64,000 bases of DNA, from contig JARWSJ010000001.1 in assembly GCA_029906195.1 (NCBI GenBank), forward strand, positions 1,240,001-1,304,000, read 5' to 3'. Positions 55,333 to 63,574 of this stretch are shown here, one piece after another. Both the position numbers and the translations under genes were made by a program. Below the pieces are notes generated by a model. That model saw nothing but the letters and a program-made list of their open reading frames with translations. It was not told the DNA's origin and did not search any database. Every line of letters starts with the position of its first letter. The first letter of the stretch is position 1. The stretch comes from Chitinophagaceae bacterium 26-R-25 (GTDB lineage Bacteria > Bacteroidota > Bacteroidia > Chitinophagales > Chitinophagaceae).

Positions 55333-55359
55333 TAAAAACCGCCCGAAGGCGGCCTTTTA
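55333..55359. terminator. Convergent hairpin terminator
   Basis: CCGCC (55339-55343) pairs with GGCGG (55348-55352), with A-rich sequence on the left and CTTTTATT on the right. It serves the thioredoxin gene and the SUFU immunity gene on the other strand. Confidence 0.7.
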
Positions 55360-55956
55360 TTAAATAACTGATTTTCGATTTAAATCAAAAATATCTACAC
55401 CTTTCTTTTCAAATAAATCTTCCAATGCAGGAGCGCCAAGTTGATTTCTGTAATTTAATTCCGAATCTGAAATGGGGATAGCCAACAACCAGTTGACTGT
55501 TTTAGACTCAAGTTTTAATGGATGCAATTTCCCTTCCCACAAGAATGGAGAAGTGAAAAGTATGTGCTTCATTTCTAACTTCTCATAGTACATCTCCACC
55601 ATGCGCATAAAAACTGATCCTGGTTGACAACTCCACTTATTCTTTGATATATAAAAGCCACATGTTGATATTATATTGGACGCTTTGTCGTATTCCTTGT
55701 ACCCTGTAATCAGCAATTCGATAGGGATATTTTTTATTGCGCCGGATTTCTGTTCGATTTCGTTAGGAAAATCAGAAAGTCCAATTGTGCCACAAAACGC
55801 AATACGCGAATCAATAGGATCTTGACAATTAAAAACATCCAAGAAATTACTTCTATCTTGATCCCAATGTCTTTGGATAGTTCTATTTAGACCAAGAATA
55901 GTTGTAATGTATTTTGCCAACTCCTTATTCTCTGTTGTCACTTTTTTATCAATCAT
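55360..55956 (-). CDS. SUFU-domain immunity protein
   Basis: 198 residues, cytoplasmic. Residues 50-195 follow the suppressor-of-fused fold as seen in bacterial immunity proteins: IAFCGTIGLSDFP, IPIELLITGYKEYDKA, FTSPFLWEGKLHPL, VNWLLAIPISDSELNY and the end FEKKGVDIFDLNRKSVI, which is a common SUFU terminus. SUFU proteins neutralise nuclease toxins of polymorphic systems, and the gene directly upstream (36 bases) encodes a GH-E nuclease-ended effector. The pairing is therefore toxin and antidote. Binding has not been shown. Confidence 0.85.
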   Translation of the reverse strand: MIDKKVTTENKELAKYITTILGLNRTIQRHWDQDRSNFLDVFNCQDPIDSRIAFCGTIGLSDFPNEIEQKSGAIKNIPIELLITGYKEYDKASNIISTCGFYISKNKWSCQPGSVFMRMVEMYYEKLEMKHILFTSPFLWEGKLHPLKLESKTVNWLLAIPISDSELNYRNQLGAPALEDLFEKKGVDIFDLNRKSVI

Positions 55957-55992
55957 CTATTGTATTTATTCTGTTTTAAAAGTACGATTTTT

Positions 55993-57501
55993 TTAATCGC
56001 CAAAATATGTATCATCCATAATTTCATCCGCGTGAGATCTATTTGAGGAGGGTAATTCTGGACGATAATGTTCCATTGTATTATGTTCATCTAAAAATTG
56101 CTTTCTACTAATTCCCCTTTCCGCAGCACTTAATTGATGTTTTCTAAATTCATAACCAGGTTTATGTCCCATATCCCAAGGATTATCTGGATCCATTACG
56201 TCTTCAGTTAGTGGGTCTCGGACAATTCCATTCTCGTCTTTTGCGTCATTCCAAGTTTCATCTCGCACACCATTTCTGAAACCACTTGGTCTCTCATAAT
56301 ACCATTTTCCATATTTAGTAATATTGCCATTTTCATCTATTACAGGATACTCGGGTTGTACCGGTCTGTTTCCTTTCATCACACCTTCCGGAACATTGTT
56401 GCCATCGAGGAGTGCATCACCTTCAAAAGCATCAAATTCACCTGCACCATCAGGTATTTCATTTACTTCTCCGTTGCTTGCAGGTTTTATAGGGTTTTCC
56501 TGTTCATCATTGGATTTGTTTTCATCTTCATTTGGCGCATCCTCACTCTCGGTGTTTTCATTTCGACTATAATCTTTACCAGGTTCCTCACCCTTCGTCA
56601 TATCTATCACCGGGCTAGCCCATAAAGCTATACCTACAAAGTCTAATGGGTTTGCAGTGCCATTTACTATATTTTTAAAGCTGTTCGCAGTGCCCAGCTC
56701 CATGCCAAAAAAACCTTGTGCTTTATCTTGCACTGTTACATAGCCGCGCTGTCCGTAGCCATCCATTTCGCTTTGCGCTTTCATTGTAGTGCGCAGGGCA
56801 ATACCGGTACCGGTGAGCCAGGTGGCGGCATAGTTCTTTAAAACATTGGAGCCTAAAAAGCGAAAGGCATTAAGCATGCCACCTTCGGCAAAGGCAACTG
56901 CACCGCCTTCTAACATGGCCGGCAATGCCACAACAGCACCGCCTATCATCATGCCTGTCATAGCGCCCTGTAGTACATTGGCCACAAACGATGCTGTGCC
57001 CATTTTAATGGCCTGCCACCAGTTCTTTATTTCCGGGTTAAAGGTAATATGCTCTTCACTCATTCCAAGAAATGTAAAAGCAGTGCATGTTATTTTGCTT
57101 CCTCCCGTAATGGTTTCCACACCCTGTATCTGGAAATCTTTTTTGTAGCTGAGCCACACACGTGTGGGTGCTACCAGCTGCCCGCATATTAAACTGCCTA
57201 TTATCGCACCATAGGCAGCACCGGAAGCACCCGCCAGTGCACCTATTACCACCAGCGCCGCACCTCCCGTGGCAACACAAAGCGCGGCCACAACTGCCGC
57301 TACAGCTGCAACAACTGCATAGAGCAGCATTATTTTTTTACAACCAAAGTCTACCCAGCTAACGGTTGACACATCGTTCCTGGTTATGTATTTTGCTCCA
57401 TCCTTTCGTTTTACTTTAAGCTGCCTGGCCTGAAATGTCGATGGCATCATGCCTCCGCTGCATTGCCAGAAATCTTTTTCCGTTATTATTTTATTTCCCA
57501 T
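55993..57501 (-). CDS. T6SS effector with PAAR-like N-terminus and GH-E nuclease C-terminus
   Basis: 502 residues. The N-terminal 50 residues (FWQCSGGMMPSTFQARQLKV) resemble a DUF4280/PAAR-like spike start. A hydrophobic Ala/Gly-rich part (57-115) and a second (170-230) may cross or insert into the target membrane. A charged linker (310-400) of D/E/N follows. The last 61 residues hold the GH-E signature of HNH/endonuclease VII toxins: MGHKPGYE (H446, E451), EHYRPE (H478, E482) and SNRSH (N487, H490). This is the toxic part, presumably cutting DNA or RNA. Its start overlaps the gene at 57486 by 16 bases. It is followed by its SUFU antidote. Confidence 0.85.
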   Translation of the reverse strand: MGNKIITEKDFWQCSGGMMPSTFQARQLKVKRKDGAKYITRNDVSTVSWVDFGCKKIMLLYAVVAAVAAVVAALCVATGGAALVVIGALAGASGAAYGAIIGSLICGQLVAPTRVWLSYKKDFQIQGVETITGGSKITCTAFTFLGMSEEHITFNPEIKNWWQAIKMGTASFVANVLQGAMTGMMIGGAVVALPAMLEGGAVAFAEGGMLNAFRFLGSNVLKNYAATWLTGTGIALRTTMKAQSEMDGYGQRGYVTVQDKAQGFFGMELGTANSFKNIVNGTANPLDFVGIALWASPVIDMTKGEEPGKDYSRNENTESEDAPNEDENKSNDEQENPIKPASNGEVNEIPDGAGEFDAFEGDALLDGNNVPEGVMKGNRPVQPEYPVIDENGNITKYGKWYYERPSGFRNGVRDETWNDAKDENGIVRDPLTEDVMDPDNPWDMGHKPGYEFRKHQLSAAERGISRKQFLDEHNTMEHYRPELPSSNRSHADEIMDDTYFGD

Positions 57502-58457
57502 TCGTCCATTATTACGTTAAAGCCGCCTTGTTTCTGTACGGGAGGTTGGTGTGATGGTGGAGGTACATTCTCCTTCTTTTTCAGTTTTGCCATTGTATCG
57601 CTAATCATGTGGTATTTTATAGTGGCGTGCAATAGTTCAGGATGTACCACCTCTTGTTTTTGTCGCGTAGCTTCCAGCAGCATTCCTGTTTTCCGCACTA
57701 TTTTATAATCGCCCTCATCTTTAAAAACCGGCTTTACTTCTTTAAGGTTAAGGTGGCTGAAGTCTTTGTAGGCCGCCGCTACCCAGGCTTTATCTATGTA
57801 GGTTTCTTTGCTTCCTTCAATATTAATGAGCCAGTTTTCACCGGGATAATATTGATTCTGGGGCTTTACTTTATAGCGCCATTCAAGGTTGGCCGTATTG
57901 AGTAATGTTCTTTGTGTATAAGTTTGTGTGGTAGCGGGTATTTTAAGGCCAAAAATGTGATGGAAATAAAGCATGAAGAACTCGTTGCCTTCAATGGCTG
58001 CAATTATTTTTTGCGGAGTTGTAAATAATTCATCATTTAGCTTTATTACATTTTTAATGGATTCATTTTGCATTTGTATCTGCTCCATCTCCTTTTTTAT
58101 TGCATGCCATTTCTTTTGTATCACATCAAGGTTCAGCACCTTGCTTATTCTTCCATTTGGCTGCATTACAAGGTGCAGTTCATTGTACATCTGGCCAAAT
58201 GCCTGGCTCATGGCGGCCAGGTCCTTTACCATAGGATTGTTGCTTTCCAGCAACCTGTTATCAAGTGTTATCAGTTCCAGGGTTATGCATTCCTTATCTA
58301 TTTTTTCAACACTAAGTTGCCAGCGCAATTCTGTTTTTGTTTTTATCGGCATATTACCTGCCTGGATGTGGGTATCAATTAGCAAAGTGTATTTTTCAGT
58401 AAACGCCTCTCTAAATTGAAGATCTATTTTATCAGCGCCTAAAAGACTCCAACTCAT
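57486..58457 (-). CDS. Unknown protein between VgrG and effector, possible T6SS adaptor
   Basis: 323 residues, no signal peptide, no membrane segment. It begins SWSLLGADKIDLQFREAF and ends GGFNVIMDEWEIK, with a proline-rich linker (PPPSHQPPVQKQ) before the end. The middle is beta-rich with helices and shows no known motif. Position between VgrG and effector, with 18- and -16-base spacings, is where adaptors or chaperones that load effectors onto VgrG are encoded. I assign no function beyond that context. Confidence 0.75.
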   Translation of the reverse strand: MSWSLLGADKIDLQFREAFTEKYTLLIDTHIQAGNMPIKTKTELRWQLSVEKIDKECITLELITLDNRLLESNNPMVKDLAAMSQAFGQMYNELHLVMQPNGRISKVLNLDVIQKKWHAIKKEMEQIQMQNESIKNVIKLNDELFTTPQKIIAAIEGNEFFMLYFHHIFGLKIPATTQTYTQRTLLNTANLEWRYKVKPQNQYYPGENWLINIEGSKETYIDKAWVAAAYKDFSHLNLKEVKPVFKDEGDYKIVRKTGMLLEATRQKQEVVHPELLHATIKYHMISDTMAKLKKKENVPPPSHQPPVQKQGGFNVIMDEWEIK

Positions 58458-58475
58458 GTTTTTGTGTTTTGATAA

Positions 58476-60527
58476 TTAATTGAGAAATGTGTATCCTCCG
58501 TCAATATGGGTTTTGCCTCCTGTGAGTATAGACTCACCCTTTATAGTTGTTGTTGCTGAGGTAATGTCAAACTTTGTCGTTGCGCAGAATGTAGTGTCCT
58601 TGGCCTTTATGTCCAGTTTTGCGGCGTCGCCAGTTACGCCTTCAACAGAAATATTCAAGCCTTTGATCGTGATATTTTTTCCGTCTATTTCAATACAACC
58701 GCCATCTTCTCCAACCTTCAGGGTTATTTTGCTTTTTGCACCAATTGATATTGCATTGTCTCCATCTAATGTTATGTGTTGGAGTTTGCTTTTGTCTTTG
58801 AGCAAGATTCCTTCTCCATCATTTAACTGTATCGTATGGCCGCTTTTACTTGTTAGGCTTTTTACATTATTTCCGCTGCCACCGCCGGTGCCGCTTTTGC
58901 TATGAAATACACTGCCGGTTACAAAAGGCATTTCCGGATTGCCATTGCGGAAGTCTACCATTACCTGGTCACCTATTTCGGGAATGGTTACAAAGCCGCG
59001 GTTGGCTGCTACTTTGCCTTTACTATCACCTCCGGCATCAGGCGTTAATACTCTTAGCCAATTACTGCTGTTGTTGTTGCGGTCGCCATTCCATCCCATG
59101 AATTTTACTTTCACTCTTCCCAAGCTGTCTTTATTGTCTGTCACTTCTGCAAGAACAGGATGTGTGGAGGGTTCTTTGTAGTTTACAGGTGGAGGGGTCA
59201 TGGCATTTGCCGGGATGGCGGTAAATGTGTTTTCATATTTGCCACCGGCTTCGTACCAATGCTTTACACCAATGATGCGTACGGTCATGTGCGGTTTTTC
59301 ATCTCCGTTAACACTAAAACTTACTTCGGCTGTTTTGCCGAGATGCAAGCACCAGTTGATGCTTTTACCTGTGATGCAGTATAGGTCTGCAGCTCTTCCT
59401 TTGCTTCGCGCTTTGGCCATTGCCTGCAATGCACCATCACCAGTGAGTGTGCCGGGCTGGGCAGACATGTTTTTACCAAATAATTTGGCTGATTGTTTGT
59501 AGGCTCTTTCATTGTAGTAATGGATATTGCCTCCATTTTCTGCCGTATTTTTTGTAATAGGATTATGACCCGCAGCATCGTAGCCTTCGAGGCTTCCTTG
59601 TATTGCTGTAATGCTCATGCCCATTTTTAACTGGCTACAATTTTGACCATACACTAATTTGGTTTGGGCATAGGAAGGCAATTGACCAAATACGAATCGT
59701 CGGCCATCAAAGAACTGCCATTCGCCGAGCTCATGCGCATAGCGTTGCAGGAAATCAAAATAGTTTTGATTAAAGCAGCAGGCAAAGGGTAGCTCCTGCA
59801 CAAAATTTGGTTGACATCTTAAGTCAGCTTTAGTCAGGGATTGATGGGGTCTGAAGGCTTTTTGCACAATGGCTTCAAGTGTAGTTTCTACAAAGGCTTC
59901 ATAGTGTGGCATGCCTTGCAGCAGGCAATCGGGTGAACTGCCCAGCAGTACCAGCATACCTCCGTTTGAGCCATCCTGCTCCAGCTGCACATCGGTTATT
60001 ACAAAGAGGCTTTCCAGGCGATCCTCCTTGGGATTGAGTGTGTTTTGCAGTGTTATTTCTGCTGTTTTACCCAGGAACTTTTCGGCACCGTCAATATACA
60101 TGCTGGCCGGGTCCTGTATACCGTCAGTAAATAGTTTTATTTCCAGCGCATTGGGGGCGCCATATTTTTCTTCGATTTTTATAGAAGCAATGTTGAAGAT
60201 CTTTTCATCGCTGATGTAAACACTGTAGCCTACTCTAACCGGCGAGGAGGAATTATAGGGAGCTGGCGTATAGCGCTGTGGTTCGGGCATGTCACTTTCC
60301 GTAGTATAATTTTGCGTATATGGCGACAGTGTAAACTCTATTGGTGGGGGAATAGTTTGTGCCGCAGCCTGCTGTGCTGCTTGCATTGCTCTGGCAGCTT
60401 TTTCTTCTGCCTTGGCGGCTAAGAGTTTTTCAATGGTTGTTTCCCCTTGTTCTAGAACTGCTTCTTCACTTTGTTTGATGGCTCCCTCTAATGTGTTTTC
60501 GTTTTTATCTGTTGATGCAAATGGCAT
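58476..60527 (-). CDS. vgrG: VgrG-type T6SS spike protein with an N-terminal extension
   Basis: 683 residues. The core from about 97 (VRVGYSVYISDEKIFNIASI) is the gp27-like domain, with a gp5-like OB fold at about 455-550 (HPVLAEVTDNKDSLGRVKVK and RGFVTIPEIGDQVMVDFRNG) and a beta-helix needle of repeats to the end (ISIGAKSKITLKVGEDG and more), ending GGYTFLN. The first 95 residues are an extra tail rich in A, E, Q and P, not normal for VgrG. It is first of the four-gene cargo group. No other T6SS structural gene is in the window, so this is an orphan VgrG island. Confidence 0.9.
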   Translation of the reverse strand: MPFASTDKNENTLEGAIKQSEEAVLEQGETTIEKLLAAKAEEKAARAMQAAQQAAAQTIPPPIEFTLSPYTQNYTTESDMPEPQRYTPAPYNSSSPVRVGYSVYISDEKIFNIASIKIEEKYGAPNALEIKLFTDGIQDPASMYIDGAEKFLGKTAEITLQNTLNPKEDRLESLFVITDVQLEQDGSNGGMLVLLGSSPDCLLQGMPHYEAFVETTLEAIVQKAFRPHQSLTKADLRCQPNFVQELPFACCFNQNYFDFLQRYAHELGEWQFFDGRRFVFGQLPSYAQTKLVYGQNCSQLKMGMSITAIQGSLEGYDAAGHNPITKNTAENGGNIHYYNERAYKQSAKLFGKNMSAQPGTLTGDGALQAMAKARSKGRAADLYCITGKSINWCLHLGKTAEVSFSVNGDEKPHMTVRIIGVKHWYEAGGKYENTFTAIPANAMTPPPVNYKEPSTHPVLAEVTDNKDSLGRVKVKFMGWNGDRNNNSSNWLRVLTPDAGGDSKGKVAANRGFVTIPEIGDQVMVDFRNGNPEMPFVTGSVFHSKSGTGGGSGNNVKSLTSKSGHTIQLNDGEGILLKDKSKLQHITLDGDNAISIGAKSKITLKVGEDGGCIEIDGKNITIKGLNISVEGVTGDAAKLDIKAKDTTFCATTKFDITSATTTIKGESILTGGKTHIDGGYTFLN

Positions 60528-61539
60528 ACAATATATGTTTTACACCAATGTTGTAAGGGCACTCTATTAAAACGGAAATAGGTAGAGAATGCGCAATACA
60601 TCTACAGATTATGTCCGTAGCATAATATTCTACTTACAACATCGACTGTTGAAAAAAAATACAAGTAGTGAAGTAAATGGAGAGGTGCGCAACAATGGAA
60701 ACAAAACCCAATTTGCCTGCAACATACAGATGCCGGTAAAGGAGTTACAATAATTGTTTTTTAATAAAGAACAGGCGGATTTTGCTTAATCCTGGTGCTG
60801 CAACGTAAAGGTTCTAAGGGGTACATATAGCTATTCTCGTCGAATGTTAATTCGCCGCAAAACGCTTGCGGCCGATTGAAATCTTTTCGCAAAGAGCGGT
60901 GGAGTCGTCTTTTTCTTTAATTAAAAACTTCGCGTCTGCTTTTACAACGAGGCATGCTAATTTACCCGCAGTTCCTGCCATAAATTAAACCGTTTAAATG
61001 ATTAAAAAATAATTGCGCAATGAAGCTATGCGCATTACTTTATTCGCACAAGAAGAAAAGAAACATTTTCACGAGAAAAGTCTTTTCAAATAACATAGGT
61101 GACCCTTATGGTAAAATACATCTGTTAGAAACTGTTATGCACATGTTTTTATCCGACAGCATGATTTTTTAGAGCGAGCCCACACGGTAGCTTTACATAC
61201 TAAGCGCATTAAATCGTTTAAAGTTTACAGTCTTTCGTCAATGGAGCATTTTTGGCATCAAGTCAAACATCTCATTTGCGGATACACGAATACTTCGCGA
61301 TCAAAAATCGCAACGAAATGGATAAAATAAAGGTGGTTTATTAGCACTTAATTTTTGATCTTGCCCTGTTCCATAAATCAAAAACGATATCAATCGATTG
61401 CATAACTTTCTGGTATTGATACACGTTATGAAATTCATACATTTGTTCTCCATGTTGAATGACAAGGATGATTGTGTGATGCGAAAGAACATGTTTTTAT
61501 TTCAGGGTAGCCAAAACGTAAACTAACAACTTAGGGGAT
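60528..61539. other. One-kilobase gap with twin near-palindromic sites
   Basis: No gene can be supported here. Two near-identical 14-mers, TTAAACCGTTTAAA at 60985-60998 and TTAAATCGTTTAAA at 61209-61222, stand 224 bases apart and look like a regulator's operator pair. A small hairpin (GCCGCAA/TTGCGGC, 60854-60872) is also seen. The promoters of vgrG and of the sigma gene must lie inside. Confidence 0.55.
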
Positions 61540-62151
61540 TTGAATAGAGAAGATTGTCATACTGAAATGCTGCTTTTACAGGAACTGGCGCAAGGATCGT
61601 CGTCTGCATTTGACAAGCTCTATTACCGCTATTACGAACCTGTGCGGTTGAACATCCTGAAAATTGTGAGGGACGAAACAGTGGCAGATGATATTTTGCA
61701 GGAAGTGTTTATCAGCTTGTGGCAAAAGCGGGAAAAATTTTCATCGTATGAAAAGATAGGAGGTTGGCTTTTCGTTACCAGCTATAATCGTTCTCTTAAT
61801 TATGTACGCAACCTCTCCGTAGAACGGCTACGACAAAAAACTTCAAAAATAATGGATGTTTCTGGTGACTGGCCCCTGGAAAACAGTTCACAGGAAATGC
61901 AATTGAAATTGTTGGAGGAAGCCATTGCACAATTGCCACCCCAGCGTCGCCGCGTGTTTGAGCTCTGCCGCTTTGAGGGTAAGAGTTATGAAGAAGCTGC
62001 TTCCGAACTTTCGATTTCCAAAAATACTGTCAAGGAACATCTTGTCCGCTCCAAAGAATCAATCCTTTCTTACGTACATCAGCAGAGTCCGCAAAATCAA
62101 AAAATCACCGCGTTGGCACTTGTTTTCGTTTTTGAAAACTGTTTTTTTTAA
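61540..62151 (+). CDS. ECF-type RNA polymerase sigma factor
   Basis: 203 residues. Region 2 (SSSAFDKLYYRYYEPVRLN, ADDILQEVFISLW, IGGWLFVTSYNRSLNYVRN) and region 4 (AQLPPQRRRVFELCRFEGKS, then SYEEAASELSISKNTVKEHL) are clear. The reading frame starts with TTG at 61540 giving a usual-length N-terminus; the first ATG is at 61567. It is followed after 60 bases by a FecR gene and then an STN receptor, which is the standard cell-surface signalling trio: the receptor reports ligand to FecR, FecR frees the sigma factor, and the sigma factor turns on the receptor locus. Confidence 0.92.
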   Translation: MNREDCHTEMLLLQELAQGSSSAFDKLYYRYYEPVRLNILKIVRDETVADDILQEVFISLWQKREKFSSYEKIGGWLFVTSYNRSLNYVRNLSVERLRQKTSKIMDVSGDWPLENSSQEMQLKLLEEAIAQLPPQRRRVFELCRFEGKSYEEAASELSISKNTVKEHLVRSKESILSYVHQQSPQNQKITALALVFVFENCFF

Positions 62152-62211
62152 AAAAAGTTCCAACAGAACCACCCTTTTTCACAATGCCGGTGTTTTTAGA
62201 AAAATTTTATT

Positions 62212-63420
62212 TTGGAAAATATCAACACCAGGCTTGAGGAGTTATTCAGCAAAACGCAATGGACAACCGAAGAGTGTGAGTGGTTTCTGGAATTGCTCCG
62301 GCTTAAATCGCCTGCTGAGCTTCAACAATATTTCCAGGAAGATTATTTATCCAGTCTTTTCAAAGAACAGCCTGCAGATATTCACCATGCCGAAACATTA
62401 TTGCAGCAAATTCATCAGAAAGCCGGCATTCAACCTCAGCAAGCACCGGTCGTGCAAATAACATCCCGCAAAAACTGGTGGAGGGTAGCGGCAGCAGCTA
62501 TAGGCATTATTGCCATTGTTGGCGTGGGTTACCTATTCATACCAAAAAATAATAAACAAGAAGCGCAATCCATTGGAAGGAATCATCGTCCTGCAAACGA
62601 CGTAAGTGCACCAACTAGCAGTCGGGCAATGATCACCCTGGCCAATGGCGACAAAGTATTTTTAGACAGCATCAACAAAGGACAACTGGCGCAAGAGGAT
62701 GATGTAAAGCTTGTGAAACTCGCAACAGGCGAAGTCATTTACAAGGCCGGGAACGGTGAAGCTTTAAAAGAAACCCGTTACAATACCCTGTCTAATCCAA
62801 AGGGAAGCAAAGTGGCTACCATCGTACTTTCCGACGGGACCCGTGCATGGCTCAATGCCGGATCCTCACTTACTTATCCTGTGAGCTTTATTGATAATGA
62901 CAGAAAGGTTTCCGTGTCAGGTGAAGTATATTTTGAAGTTACTTCCTTGTTGGCCGAAGGGAAAAAAAGACCATTCATTGTACAGACCAATCACACTACT
63001 ATTGAAGTGCTCGGTACTCACTTTAATGTAAACAGCTACGAGGATGAACCGGAAGCAAAAATAACATTGCTGGAAGGCTCTGTACGTATTCGCAGGAACA
63101 GCGAAACCAAATTATTGAAGCCGGGTGAGCAAGCACAGGTATCGTCCATTATAAAAGTGGTGGATGACATCAACGAAGAAGAAGTTATGGCCTGGAAGAA
63201 CGGCTTTTTCCAGTTTGCAGGCGCCGATGTGGAGGAGGTTATGCGCCAGTTGGCCCGCTGGTACGACGTGGAAATTGTTTATGAAGGAAAACCGGCAGAA
63301 CAACATTTCCGTGGAGGAATTCCAAGAGATGTGGAGGTGTCCAAAGTGTTTGAAATGCTTGAAACAACAGGGGCTGTGCGGTTTCGCATAGAGGGTAAAC
63401 GAATCATCGTAAGGCCCTGA
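62212..63420 (+). CDS. FecR-type anti-sigma factor
   Basis: 402 residues. The N-terminal 85 residues are the cytoplasmic sigma-binding part (TRLEELFSKTQWTTEECEWF). A single membrane helix is at about 95-112 (WWRVAAAAIGIIAIVGVGYL). The periplasmic part has the FecR core (TIVLSDGTRAWLNAGSSLTYP and VSVSGEVYFEV, HFNVNSYEDEPEAKITLLEG) and a C-terminal DUF4974-like STN-interacting domain (EVMRQLARWYDVEIVYEGKP, VFEMLETTGAVRF). The frame begins with TTG at 62212 and has no ATG nearby, so a TTG start is implied. Confidence 0.93.
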   Translation: MENINTRLEELFSKTQWTTEECEWFLELLRLKSPAELQQYFQEDYLSSLFKEQPADIHHAETLLQQIHQKAGIQPQQAPVVQITSRKNWWRVAAAAIGIIAIVGVGYLFIPKNNKQEAQSIGRNHRPANDVSAPTSSRAMITLANGDKVFLDSINKGQLAQEDDVKLVKLATGEVIYKAGNGEALKETRYNTLSNPKGSKVATIVLSDGTRAWLNAGSSLTYPVSFIDNDRKVSVSGEVYFEVTSLLAEGKKRPFIVQTNHTTIEVLGTHFNVNSYEDEPEAKITLLEGSVRIRRNSETKLLKPGEQAQVSSIIKVVDDINEEEVMAWKNGFFQFAGADVEEVMRQLARWYDVEIVYEGKPAEQHFRGGIPRDVEVSKVFEMLETTGAVRFRIEGKRIIVRP

Positions 63421-63456
63421 GAAAATTTGAATTAATGACGATCCAATAAAAAACAA

Positions 63457-63476
63457 GACCCCGCGGGGGCGGGGTC
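63457..63476 (+). promoter_or_regulatory. GC-rich hairpin between fecR and the receptor gene
   Basis: GACCCCGC (63457-63464) pairs with GCGGGGTC (63469-63476), a strong stem with a four-G loop but no T-run. It may weaken read-through or protect the message of the receptor gene. Confidence 0.5.
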
Positions 63477-63574
63477 CTGCAAATAGTCTGGATCAATTAA
63501 TTATACAGGTCTCGCTAAAGACTGCTTTTTATTCAACCAAACCTGTTCCGGGGTAACCGGAACGAAACAAAGTT

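Noticed and set aside
58476-60527. Reading the VgrG-like gene as part of a prophage tail
   Set aside because: No capsid, terminase, portal or integrase genes are near, and the downstream effector and SUFU antidote fit a T6SS cargo group.
60528-61539. Small gene in the one-kilobase gap (for example the 63-codon frame at 61301-61492)
   Set aside because: Composition and residue pattern look random, and no start context or partner supports it.
61925-62461. A 178-codon plus-strand frame spanning the sigma and FecR genes
   Set aside because: It is another frame of two well-supported genes and has no motif of its own.
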